Part shown: piece by piece, positions 53,101 to 64,000 of the stretch
Position numbering within the stretch: position 1 is the stretch's first letter
Layout: the number at the start of each line of letters is the position of its first letter
NCBI GenBank assembly: GCA_943735955.1
Contig: OX030960.1
Coordinates: 6,419,873 to 6,483,872, forward strand
Length of the DNA: 64,000 bases
Reading direction: 5' to 3'
Origin: Piscicola geometra
Lineage: Eukaryota > Annelida > Clitellata > Hirudinida > Piscicolidae
Notes under the pieces: generated by a model
Databases searched by the model: none
What the model saw: only the letters and a program-made list of their open reading frames with translations
What the model was told of the DNA's origin: nothing
Position numbers and translations under genes: made by a program

Positions 53101-56100
53101 AGTAGAAAACTTCTTTTAAATAAAAACATATTCTAAACAGGTGCTGCATGGCCTACAAAGGGAGAAGTAGACCTAATGGATTGTCGCAACCGTAAATGGC
53201 AAGTCCATGTCAGATCCAGTGCCCTGACACTCTAATTCTCTAACATTCAACACTTGCCCAGGTATGTGAAAGCTGGTGTGAGTGCCAAGGATGTTGTAGT
53301 GCTGATGGACAGCAGTGGCAGCATGCGTGGTCTGAAGATGCAGTTGGCTGTAGAAACTGTGATTGGAATCCTCACAAGCCTCAACGAAGACGACTATTTC
53401 AACGTTATCAAAGTATTTCAAAGACGAAAAGATGAATAATAAATGTTTGCACACTAACGAGTGATGAGTTATGTAAAATCGATGTAATTAAGCATACATA
53501 ATAAAAACATCGAGAGGAGATGACTGGGTGCATGAAGGATGAATATACGAAAATACGAACGAGTAATGCATTCTGCAGTTTTCCGACACAATTGAGTACG
53601 TGGATGATTGTTTCAACGGAAGCCTCGTACAAGCAACAAGGGACAACATTGAAGTCAAACGTTTTATTCCGATTTATTAACTAATTAAAGATGTTCTGTC
53701 TACCAAATTTTTCAGCCCATAATTAGTTTTATCATATTTATTTATTCATTGTGGATTTTTATTATTTAAAAATTGATCTTTTAAAAATTATATATAAAGT
53801 CTTTTGAATTTTAAAACAGATTTTTCAATGTTATACTCATGGAATAACAGTTTCTTCTACACCATCACAGCGTATGAGAAGACGCCTAAAAGACGATATA
53901 AAAACTCAGAACACCGCAGATTATGAACAAGCTTTTGCCACTGCTTTCGAGCTCTTCCAGAAGGTTTGGTACTACGGTGATTGGTCTGATTTTGAAGCAA
54001 TTGAATGCTTGAGCAAAATAACAAAGACCGTTCTTTTTTTTAAACATCATCTTATAAATTTTCAAGATATATGAAGCTTTTCAAATTCAGAACAGAATAT
54101 TTCATGCTTCAAAATAATTTTAACATTATTTTTTAAACAATAATTATAATAGTTGGAACGCAATTATTTCCATAGGCTAGTCTGTTGGATCTTGGCTCCA
54201 ACTGCAACCGTATTATCATGCTCATTTCGGATGGAGCAACCACTGACCTCGAAGAAGTTTTCAAGAAGTACAACTGGCCAGATAAAAAAGTGTTTAACTG
54301 AACAAATGGTTTTGGACTATTCATCTGGGTTCTTTATATGTGTTCTTTTTTTGGGTGATAGTTTACTTATCTGGCCAAGATGAACCAAATTATGTCCTAA
54401 TGGCTTTTTACACACGCTCATGAAAAAAAATCATTTTTTAAGAATTTCATTTTGGTATAAAATTAAGTTGAAAAAAAGCCTTAAAGATATTTAAAATTTC
54501 AGATCAGAGTGTTCACCTACCTGATTGGAAGAGACGCAACTGATCATACCAACCTGAGAGCTATTGCTTGCAACAATAAAGGTTTTAATGTGTGTTTTAG
54601 TGTGTGTGTTGTTGTGTGTATGTGTGTCAACGAGTAAGTGAGTGAGTTTTGTGGCCGTAGATGAGTCTATTATGAAATAACAAATTTCATAAATTCCTAT
54701 TTTATGAATTTCAGGTTATTTTTCACAAATATCGACGCCTGCCGACATTTACGAGAACGTGCAGGTCTTCAAACTAACTTCCAATGAAACACATTTCAAA
54801 CAATACCACATATAGTTTTTCCGCACAGCAATCTCATACCAATGCAATATGCAACAACACAGAACTACATAAGAGTTCTCAGTAGGCCTCTGGTGATCGG
54901 CAGATCAAGGCAATTCGTATGGACCAACATTTACGGAGATTCTATGGTACTTTATGTCAAAATGACTCACATGCAACAGTTTTTATAAACTGTTTAACCC
55001 CCGATTCATTGACTTAGTTTTTATAAAAACTGAATGTTTTTGTCAGTCCAAAGATCTGACCACCACTCTAGCAGTTCCCGTCTACGACACAAGGAATCTC
55101 ACGGTGAGACTTTACTATTCGCGCCTTTTATTAAAAATCAGCAAATGCGTGACATTTTTTTAAATGATAAACTCTTGGGAACTCTTGTCTACCAACATCA
55201 CAATTTAATCCGCAGTATAAAGATGGTAATCTGTTAGGAGTAATGGGCACTGATATCGCGTTGTCCGTGCTCACTGACACCCTTCCAAAACACCAGGTTG
55301 ATGAATGAATGCATGTTAAAGACTATGGTGAAAAAAAATTATTATGATGATGATAGTTTTTTATATAAATGTTTATAAAAAAATTCTGAACAGTTGGGAG
55401 TTCACAGTTATGCCTTTGCCATCTCGAACAATGGATATGTTCTGTTCCACCCAGACCATCGACCTTGGGTGAGTGAAATGTTTGTGAAAAACAAATAGTG
55501 AAAGAAGAAACAGTTGTTGAAGATTTTGTCAAAACTAGAAAATGAATATGTATAAATAAAATGTCTTCTGCTAAATATCATAATTGTGACTATGAAAAGT
55601 CTTTTAAAGTACTCAAGATAATATAGAAAAAAATTGAAAAATTTGATTAAGTTTTTAAAATGCATATATACGCTTATATTTATTACAATTAATTAAATTT
55701 TTTTATTAAAAACCATTACTTTTGCAGTACAAAGGTGTTTTGATGAACAATTTCAACAGCCTTGACATTTCCGAGCTTGAGTTCTTAGATGATGGGGTAA
55801 GATGCTCAATGTTATTTAAATATAAAAAGTATTTTTATTTAGTAGTCCTATAATAATAAACTTCTTAATCCTAAGTTTGAGATGTTTTTTAACGATTATT
55901 TTTAATGTAGCAGCAAGTCATAAAGGATTTTATTTTTAATTCAATGATAATAGAAAGTAGAAGGCGTTTTTCAATCTGTTTTATCTATAAAATTATTATA
56001 CTTTTTTTTAATACTTGAAAAATATATGCAGACGGACAATGCTGACATGAACAAATTCAAGTTACCGGTGATTTAAAAACTAAATTCAAGATAAATTCTT

Positions 56101-59100
56101 ATAAAACTTTTACTTATTCTATGTGAATACATCATCAGATCCGGCAGAGCATGCTCAAGAGAGAAACTGGTTTGCTTCGCCTGCGCATGAAGGCCACAGA
56201 AGACAAAATGGTTGAATCACTCTTTTATTCTTTCACTAATTACTCCGCTAACTTAATTAATCACTAATCCCCTCCACCACACATTCAATAACCCTTATTT
56301 TGTTAAACCTCTTAGTAATATTTTTTTTTTTATTACATTCTTTTTTTTGTTAAAAATATTCTGCCAACAAACTATCAAAGAGAAGAGCTGCTATCCGAGA
56401 TACCACCTACTACTACATTCCCCTCAACTCCACGCCCTTCAGGTTAATATACAGATGGATGAGCTTGTGAGAGTAATAAAATTCATTTAAACAAAACGAC
56501 TCACCCAACAGCCTAGGAGTTGCCGTACCCGATGGCCACAGTCAGAATTTTTTGGATGGTCGCATCAGAATCAGGAATGCCAGTGAGAGACTTTAAGTTA
56601 TCATAAACTCGTGCGTAAACAAAGTTTACGTAGCGTTTACGTTAAGCTCAACTGAAACACATGTTTAAATCTCGCAGACTTGAGTACCTTGACTGGTCCT
56701 TTCTTGAAAATTGCCCCATGGTGAGATGTGATGGTTGCATGGTGTTGTAGACTGAACTATATTGTTGCATAAATAACAGGCGATACTGCTGGCCTGCCGA
56801 TGAAAACGATGCCAAGTTGAGCGCTTTTAACATGCTCTTCAAGTACCTTCAACGCTCCAAGCTCGAAACAACCTACCTCAACCAATACTGTTAACCATTT
56901 TCTTTTTCAAACTTTTATCGAAAAAGTATATTATAAGTATGTCTGTGATTGTGTTTATTATTCTAAAAAAGTAACTTCAGACTACTCAAATCGATTTCAA
57001 GGTTACCAGGATATGGTGGAGAGCTTGTTGTTTGACGCAGAAGCCACCAGAAATGTGGAAGCAGCGTGGAAAAGGATGCTTCAACAGACTTATGAAATGT
57101 AACGTGGTCTATTTTTGTTGTTTTTTAACATTTAAATAATTTTAAAATTTCATACATATTATGCAAACTAAAATTGTGTTTGTGGATCATTTTTATTAAT
57201 ATTGATAAGTTGTCTTACAAAATTTCAATGAAAATCCATCAATGAATATCATTTTGAGTTTTTACTTTTATCCAATTTATAACTAGGTTTATACTTTTTT
57301 AAAGATAGAAAACGTAAAGAAAGTTAAAACTTTTTCGTAGTTTAGTAAAGCATTCATTCTCCTATCCCACAGATGTGCCCTTTCAAGTTGCTTTTTTACC
57401 ATTCCGTCAGTTCTTTACCACTTTTTCATTTAATTATTAGCATGAGATGAGTTAATATAAGAAGGAACCATGCAGAGATGCAGTAGAGCAGGCCTTCATC
57501 GGAACGAAAGCAGGTCTCACGAGGTTCTTCAACTTCACTGAAAACCTCAGCGACCCGTGAGCACTTTCCTATTTGAGATTCATTCAAATTTAAAACAAAT
57601 AATAATTGGAAAAAATGCCGCAGAAACTTTGTGGAAGACAACAGGGAGACCAATGTGATGTTATATTACACGAGAGCTATTGAAAATGGAGATAGAGTTC
57701 TGACTATTTCTGTTCCTTTTTGGCAAGGTTAATTTGATAATTACATCACTTAATTTAATTATTATCAGTTTTTATTTAGTTTTAATTACATTTATTTATT
57801 TCAAATACTTGTCGCTCTTATGAACCCTTCACAGAGAGAAAAGGTATTTCTCTGAATTCCACTGTGGTCACCATCAGCACTCCAGTCATTGTCACTGTCA
57901 GCAAGGAGCCTGCAGCAGCTGGGGTGGCTGGACTGCAAATGAAGTACATTCTTTTTCTTTCTTTTTCTTTCATTCAGGCTGTTAATCTTTAGGTTTTCAA
58001 TTCAATAAAATAATCAACAGAGCGTTTTGTATTTTAAATGAGTTAGTTTTAGAGAATAGATAAGAATAATACAAATTCAAATTTAACTCACCCACAGATA
58101 TAACGCTTTCCATCAGTATTTCTTAAAAGCTGGAGAGATGTGTTTCCAATCTGGAAAGTGTAGAGTGGATTGTACTAGCGAGGTTGGTTTGAAGCTTTAG
58201 CAAATACCACTTTTGATATTCGATTAAATACTTATAAACTCATTAACTCTTAAAACGATTAAAAAACGAAAACGAATTTTTCGAGCTTAATTCGTGTTTT
58301 TTATGATTCTGACGAGACCCTCATTTGTATTCGATCGAATACGAATCAAATCAAAAGACAAAAGCTTCAACTCAATGAAGAAAATCAAATCTTCCTGCAG
58401 CTTTAGTTCCTAAATTCACTTTCTTTATTAAAGATTATCAATTTTAAAAAAAATTATTTAAAAAAAATTAATTTTGTATGAAATGGAAGAGTTGGTCGAG
58501 TGACTGTGAAGTCTGAGTTAATGCATTGAATAACACAGGCGGTGGACTGTTACCTGGTGGACAACAATGCCTATATCGTATTTTCTGAAGAACCTGAAAA
58601 AGTAGCCTTTATTTCATAATTTATTATTTTTCGCTCATTATTAAATATTCAAAAGATTATATAATACTTATTAAAATATTCAATAATTTTTTTCTTTTAT
58701 TTTTTATATATATTTTGTTGAACAGCCCTACAATCATTTAACATTCACCTCAAACAACCGGCAGCACTTGGGTCATTTCTTCGGTGTGATTGATGGCGCA
58801 GTGATGCAGGAATTAAGCACTGCAAACACCAACGAGCCCTTCAAGCTATTCCGAAGGTGTTTTTGACGCATACTTGAATAAATTTTGTTTTTAGTGCACT
58901 GCATTTATAAGAGAATAACCCTAACTTAATTCCACTCAAGTATTAGATCATGTTCGTGGAAACCTATCGAGTAAACCTATTTTATGAAAAGTTTAAAAAC
59001 CTGTTCCTTCGAATTTGTTTTTAAAGTAAAGTTAAATAAATTCAATGTTCAATTTTCTATGCAGAGTTGGAATTGTGGACTTCCAAGGCATGTGTGACAC

Positions 59101-61009
59101 GTGGCCGTCCTTCGACACGGCAAGAGCTGATGTTCTTGTTGCCGTGAGATTCTTTAATTTTCTTTTAGCTTTTTTTCCTCAGTAACTTGATACTTTTGAG
59201 ATTTAAGATAATGTTACGATTGACAAAATTAAAATGAAAAATCTATTTTTTAAACAAAATATAAAATTATAATTCTATATTTTCAGCCATTTTCTTATTT
59301 GAAAACTGTCCTGAGCTGGATATTGAAAAAGATTTTAACGTAAGATTCAAAATTGAACAGCAATAACATTATTGAAGCACATCAATTTTCAAATCTAATT
59401 AAAGAGTTAAATGTAATTTAAATTTTAGGTGAATTCAATCTCTGATGACTTCAATGTACGATGAATTCAATTTAAACCAGTGCCACAATGCTCAATCAAT
59501 GTTACAATGCTTTAAAAAATTTCGATGTTTAAGCTTGACACAGTTTAAAACGATTTGAAAATTGAATAAATACTTGGTTACATTGCAGGTTGTTTATTCT
59601 GCTGTGGACGTTCAGCGGCTCGGAGGCAATCCCTTTCGAAAGCTGTTTGAATTTTTTCACGTTAATTTTTATTAATTTATTTCACTCCACAATTGAAAAA
59701 TAAAACAATCAATAAAATAAACTAGTTTAATACAAGAATGACAATAAAACGTACTAACAGGGCTGTACCAGTGCATGGAGAGTCGTGAAGAAGATGTATT
59801 GAACTTTTGCAATAATGATATATTGAGCAAGGAAGACTGGAGAAAGGTGTATATGCTGACCGGCAACGACACCATCAAGTACAGCATGTGGTTCAATGAA
59901 TACCGACGTCTGGCTTCCAGTAATCAATCAGACTCGTCGATTAAACAGTGGTACTCAAACTTGCTGCTCAAACTCACTACCCAGTCTTCCAAAACCGCGT
60001 GCAACAAGCTACACCACGCATACGTTCTTCAAAACTCATCTGTCTCAAGTCTGCCTCTTTCTGGCACTCTAGAACAAGATTGCTTCCATTGTTCTCAGCC
60101 GTATGCTTCTTTTAACTCATCCCTTAATGATTTATATATAGTTTTTTACGTTGTTACAATATGATTATTTCCACGAAATCTCACGAACTAGGAAAGATTT
60201 CAGCGTGCATCAGGTTCCTGCCACCAATCTTCTCTTCATCATGGTCCAAAGCCCTTGCGACTGCTCAGAACCGCTTACACTTGATTTTCGAAAAATCAAT
60301 GGTATCCTTTTCCAGTCACACGTCTTTGATAAATACTAATTAGTATTTATATTATGAATAAATAAATATTGCGTATTTATAATGCGCCAAGGCACGCAAC
60401 TGAGGCGCCACTCACACGACATAAGTCGGGAAACACCGCATCATATACACTAGGTATATGATAGCTCACGGTTGGATGAACAGGGATTCAAACTGGCGAC
60501 CTTTAAGTTGCAGGTCCAACGACTTTACCATCTAAGCCAACCCGCTCGCCCTCTTACTCAGATTCAAATAATAACAATGAATTTATTTACAAATACAAAC
60601 GTTCCTTGACTTGCGCCAACAAAGAGAAACAGGAAAAGAATGAAAAATGCGACTTCTACATGCTATTTCGCACCAGACCCGATCAATGCTTCGCCTACCA
60701 TCCTGATGTAAATTCACACTAATTTTCATATCCACTCGTTAACTAATCAAAATAAGTGTATTCGTAAATTAAAGTGTTAAAATATGTTTTCATAATTTTA
60801 AATGATATATGCTACAAATGAAACACGTTTGAACAAAGAATTATTTTTTAACCTGACAGGACAACTCAGAGCTGTGCTCCGGCGCCCAAATGATGTCCAG
60901 TTTTCTTGCTCCTCTCGCCTCTCTTGCCTTTTCACTCTCTTTGATTCTTTTCTTCTATGACAATTCATGTCAAATATTTAATTTCCACTTCTTTTTCAAC
61001 ATTACATAA
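47117..61009 (+). CDS. CACNA2D: Voltage-gated calcium channel alpha2/delta subunit
   Basis: This is the extracellular auxiliary subunit that raises surface expression of CaV channels; it is also known as the gabapentinoid receptor in mammals. About 30 exons. Exon 1 (47117-47184) encodes a signal peptide, [17 protein letters not shown]; exon 2 starts at 51604. A VWA_N domain (51604-53198) ends at PTKGEVDL...RNRKW, joined to [20 protein letters not shown]. That holds the MIDAS DxSGS motif, and the VWA domain continues with [14 protein letters not shown] (about 54200) and IRVFTYLIG (about 54503). Cache-type domains follow: [32 protein letters not shown] and [20 protein letters not shown] (about 55400). 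The delta part has [42 protein letters not shown] and KCDFYMLF. It ends in a hydrophobic tail ([20 protein letters not shown]) suited to GPI-anchor processing or a membrane end. Intron 1 carries a hAT transposon and a late intron a SINE. Confidence 0.93.
48480..51502 (-). mobile_element. hAT DNA transposon (about 3.0 kb) with terminal repeats and target duplication
   Basis: The element proper is 48488-51494. Ends are CAGTGTTATTTTCGT and its exact inverse complement (15-bp TIR). Flanks are CGAAACAT (48480-48487) and CGAAACAC (51495-51502), an 8-bp target duplication with one mismatch. Both ends carry subterminal arrays of a TTTTCGTTTTGGAAATAATT-like motif of about 30 bp (48530-48700 and 51330-51470), typical of transposase-binding repeats. 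It sits in intron 1 of CACNA2D, antisense to the gene. Confidence 0.93.
48803..51076 (-). pseudogene. hAT-family transposase, three exons, one in-frame stop
   Basis: Exon 1 (51076 to about 50605) opens with [20 protein letters not shown] and a BED-type zinc finger (C...C...HLSSYH). Exon 2 starts at about 50448 after a TTTTTTTCAG acceptor ([20 protein letters not shown]) and holds the RNase H-like core ([59 protein letters not shown]). Exon 3 (about 49263-48803) has the hAT C-terminal dimerisation region ([20 protein letters not shown], then KRNRLQ). A TGA at 49987-49989 interrupts the frame between WVPY and HMPC, where related proteins have a continuous chain. Otherwise the frame is intact, so inactivation looks recent. 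Confidence 0.85.
53199..53261 (+). other. GC-AG intron inside the alpha2/delta VWA domain
   Basis: The exon ends CGTAAATG at 53198 and is followed by GCAAGT instead of GTAAGT. The acceptor is TTGCCCAG, with the next exon starting at 53262. Joining gives RNRKWYVKAG, matching the family sequence around RRPWYIQGA, while no nearby GT keeps the frame. Confidence 0.8.
60382..60551 (-). mobile_element. tRNA-derived SINE, copy 2
   Basis: Same family as the copy at 45335-45558: box A in TGGCTTAGATGG (60528-60539), box B as GTTTGAATCCC (60483-60493) and the same ATCATATAC...GTATATGAT hairpin in the body. It lies in a late CACNA2D intron. Its tRNA end is only about 10 bp from the acceptor (CTCTTACTCAG) of the exon beginning at about 60562. 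Confidence 0.85.
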
Positions 61010-61671
61010 AAATATATTCACGATCAGACTCAATATTTAAGTTATAAAGCCTAGTAAAAAGAAGTTTTCGTTGATTTTGAATATAAGTCTCTGTAGTCTT
61101 TGAAACATATTTTACTTTTATAATTATTAGAATAATTTTGAACTGCATTTTATACAGTTTGTGAACCGCTGAATATAATGTATTTTATTGAAGGAGTCAT
61201 AAAACACGAATTTACAAATCACGTTTGGAATAAATAAGTAAGTATAGGATACTAAGAAGAACATCTTTTTAATGGGAAGCTTTCGATAGGTTGGGAATGT
61301 CTGTTTTACATTGTAAATGATTCATGTCATACTGTATAACATTACAGCCTTGTTAGAGTTGCCATGCAGTTTATGAGCTTAGTTAGAGTAGAGAAAGACC
61401 TGTCAATTGTGAGCTATTCTAAGAACATTCGAAGAATGAAAGCTCTGTACGCAAATGAATGCGTTTATAAGTAGCATAAATTTTTATGTGGATTTTCTTC
61501 TGTTTTATATATATATAAAAGCTCAATGAACCAAATAGATTTTCTAATCTGACTCGAGCCCTCAGATAGTGTAACGATCAATTTTTGAAGTTGGAAAATG
61601 TTCAATAGTTTGGCGAGAATTTTTCTCCAAAGTTATATGTTTCGTTGAAAAAGTCAAGATTTTACCGAAAC
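61010..61671. other. Intergenic stretch after CACNA2D
   Basis: It holds the CACNA2D 3' UTR with an AATAAA at 61229-61234, about 220 nt after the stop. The promoter, and possibly a further 5' exon, of the small downstream gene should also be here. I see no supported exon. Confidence 0.45.
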
Positions 61672-62280
61672 ATGAAAGTCCCCAAAGAGCTTCATCAGTC
61701 AGTGTTAATTGAGGAAGTGGAGGTATTTTAATATTTATATTTTTTTTTTTCAAATTCTGATATTCTCAACTTATATCTCGTTTTATATTTTTTTATTTCT
61801 CAACGAATTTAAAACTTTAGTTTGTCTACTGACTTAAAAAGATTATTTATATTATTTCTTACTTCTTTTAAGATTGATGTGAAAGAAGTCATCAATGCCT
61901 TAAACACTAACACTTGCTACAAGCCAAAAATACTACCAACGTCAAAAAGAATCATAAAACAAACAAGAGACACAAACCCCTCAGAGCAGCAAAACCAAAC
62001 TTTTTCAGAAAGAAATACTTCAAATCTAAAAAAAGTAGAAGCAAATCCAGGAAAAAATGTGAGTGTTAGAAACTTCAACAAATTTGGGCACAAACTAAAA
62101 CCATCCTCTTCGTCTAGAAAAGATGAAGGTTTGACGCGAAATGATCTTCCTTCCTGCGTGACTGTGTGTGGCAGGAATTATGAAAAGATTCCGTTCGACA
62201 AGGCCATGTACCCTGACCACAAGCGCATCAAGAAGCCAATCATGGCCCCGAAAGACTTCAAGCCAAGCGATTTTATGTAG
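61672..62280 (+). CDS. Small uncharacterised basic protein, two exons
   Basis: Not recognised. Exon 1 (61672-61722, MKVPKELHQSVLIEEVE) ends GAG|GTATTT in phase 0. Exon 2 (61873-62280) begins after TTTTAAG with IDVKEVINALNTNTCYKPK and runs to TAG, giving 152 residues. The middle is Lys/Ser/Asn-rich and probably disordered. The C terminus is compact and looks conserved in style: LPSCVTVCGRNYEKIPFDKA, then MYPDHKRIKKPIMAPKDFKP and SDFM. There is no signal peptide or membrane segment. The gene converges with CYLD, their stops about 240 bp apart. Another upstream exon is possible. Confidence 0.5.
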
Positions 62281-62521
62281 TCGTGCCGCGGAAAAAGAAA
62301 CCTTTTGACTTTTTATTTTCACCCGCTTGATGATGATGATTGTTATTATTATATGTAAAAAAAACTGTGGTAAATGTCTTCATAATTAAACATTTAATTT
62401 ACAAATTTAAAGTTTTATATTTATTTTTTAATTTATCACAATTATTAAGATTATTGTTCTAAATCATTCATGTCTTACTGATAATATGTACATTTATTCA
62501 ACAGAAAACTCTGTTTCAAAA

Positions 62522-64000
62522 TTATAATTTAACTTTTCTGTAAAAACATATGTAGGGATCTTTCAAGAATCGTTTCAATTCAGGAGACAATTTTTCTAAA
62601 TCTAAAATTTTGAGATTTTTTGATTTTGATTTTTGAAATAAAAAGTCAGAAATATCTTCGCAGTACTTGAGTTTCGGGATGTTGTAACCTTCTTCTGCAT
62701 CTGGAACGAAGTTTGAATCTAAATTAGTCAAATTTGATGAAAAAAAAGTTATTTATTTATTAATGTTCCACTAAATAATTCATACCATTTTAAACTTTTA
62801 AAAATTGTAAAAATTTATTTGTTTGATGTCTTTCAAACCATTTTTATTAAATTGTCATTACTTTTTTAATCACCTACGATAAGTCTTACCATCATCTCCT
62901 TTCCCAGTAGCTTTTATAGCTCATAAACTCACGCACTAACTAAGGTCTTTATTTAACAACATATCTACTAATTAATTTGTTTTCTCATCCTTTAGTTCCC
63001 ATCTCATCCATTCACTACTCACCCATCCATTCACCACTCACCCATCCATTCACCACTCACCCATACGTTCACCACTCACCCATCCATTCACTACTCACCC
63101 ATCCATTCACCACTCATCCATCCATTCACCACTCGTCCATCCATTCACCACTCACCCATCCATTCCTCACTCACCTATCCACTCATCATTCACCCATCCA
63201 TTCACCACTCACCCATCCATTCACAACTCACCCATCCATTCACCACTCATCCATCCACTCATCATTCACCCATCTACCCATCCACCCACCCATCCATTCA
63301 CCACCCACCCATCCATTCACCACCCATCCATCCATTCACCACTCGTCCATCCATTCACCACTCACCCATCCATTCCTCACTCACCTATCCACTCATCATT
63401 CACCCATCCATTCACCACTCACCCATCCATTCACAACTCACCCATCCATTCACCACTCATCCATCCACTCATCATTCACCCATCTACCCATCCACTCACC
63501 CATCCATTCACCACTCACCCATCCATTCACCACCCACCCATCCATTCACCTTCTCTTTCGGCCATACTGTCGAAGAACAGCCACGGAGCTCTCTCAGACG
63601 TTCCGGTCTTCACGAACGAAACGTAATGGCTGTAGTCGATGCAAATCACAGAATGCAATTCCATCCAGTAAGCCTCGGCGTCCTTGCCCTTGTCTTCAAC
63701 TTTGAGTTTTTCTTCTTCTCTTTTATTATTATTGTTTTTATTCTTTTTAATATTTTTGTTTTTTTCATTGAGAGCACTGTTACCTTTTAACTTGTTGTCT
63801 TCACTATTTCCTTCATCCTCATAATCACCTTCATCATCCTCATCCTCCTCATCATCTTCATCATCATTATCAACCTCAACTTCACCATCAAGAATAGTCT
63901 CATTTTTTATGTTTCCACCATCACCTATGAAGATCTTTACCACATCATTTTTACTATAAGGACACTCTTCGTCGTCTTCGTCGACTGGAAACAAGTTGAT
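62522..64000 (-). CDS. CYLD: CYLD-type deubiquitinase, C-terminal exons (5' part lies beyond the window)
   Basis: Two exons: the one running off the window edge down to 63550, and the last one, 62700-62522 (TAA-type end after CFYRKVKL). Joined at GAA G|GTGAAT to CCAG|ATGCAG they read [20 protein letters not shown], then [21 protein letters not shown], then DPYICFYRK. Human CYLD has [30 protein letters not shown] and DAYMCMYQ at the same spacing. The His of SHYVSF is the catalytic histidine of this USP family; the catalytic cysteine exon is outside. CYLD removes K63- and M1-linked ubiquitin and restrains NF-kB signalling. Unusually, a highly acidic then Lys/Asn-rich insert (about 63690-63900) interrupts the catalytic domain before the histidine. 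A TTTATT (AATAAA on the minus strand, 62493-62498) lies 24 bp past the stop. Confidence 0.9.
62995..63549. repeat. 20-bp minisatellite filling the last CYLD intron
   Basis: About 27 copies of CCATCCATTCACCACTCACC and variants, with an internal higher-order repeat of about 240 bp (the segment at about 63080-63290 recurs at about 63320-63510). The array ends exactly at the CYLD splice donor (GTGAATGGATGG on the minus strand). The plus-strand frame of His/Pro/Thr/Ser repeats is an artefact. Confidence 0.95.

Noticed and set aside
62977..63705. 242-residue His/Pro/Thr/Ser repeat protein on the plus strand
   Set aside because: The 20-bp minisatellite is divisible into an open frame by chance. The strand is opposite to CYLD and the frame has no splice or family support.

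Overview
The window is nuclear DNA of an invertebrate metazoan. It is AT-rich and intron-dense: most exons are 40-250 bp with GT-AG (occasionally GC-AG) borders, introns are full of simple repeats, and the genes are animal-type (CYLD, CACNA2D, polycystin-1, CDK5RAP3, tetraspanin). The phylum cannot be fixed from the sequence alone. I built gene models by joining exon-sized reading frames that match known families across consensus splice sites in compatible phase.

Layout: 1-1514 (+) 3' half of an MBIP homologue; 2273-2663 an 18/36-bp minisatellite; 2916-4957 (-) BPNT1, a 3'(2'),5'-bisphosphate nucleotidase; 5177-9895 (-) a complete CDK5RAP3, its introns packed with micro- and minisatellites; 10475-12332 (-) a tetraspanin; 13821-34581 (+) a very large polycystin-1 family gene (signal peptide, WSC, PKD repeats, REJ, GAIN/GPS, PLAT, polycystin channel, coiled coil); 34582-46969 two tandem copies of a duplicated segment; 47117-61009 (+) a CACNA2D calcium-channel alpha2/delta gene with a 3-kb hAT transposon in intron 1; 61672-62280 (+) a small uncharacterised gene; 62522-64000 (-) the 3' end of a CYLD deubiquitinase.

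The most unusual part is 34.6-47.0 kb. A segment running from an internal polycystin exon (about 24.95 kb) to about 40.22 kb was duplicated in tandem. The second copy then lost about 8.1 kb, leaving a truncated polycystin 3' fragment. Each copy carries an intact, eight-exon, signal-peptide-bearing, cysteine-rich gene on the minus strand (38301-36302 and 45990-43453) built of three repeated cysteine modules that I cannot assign to a family. The copies also show insertions with empty sites in the partner: a 1.1-kb terminal-inverted-repeat element only in copy A and a tRNA-derived SINE only in copy B. These give an internal relative chronology.

The neighbouring genes do not form an operon or one pathway. 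Polycystin-1 and alpha2/delta are both surface proteins linked to calcium signalling, but nothing in the sequence shows that they act together.
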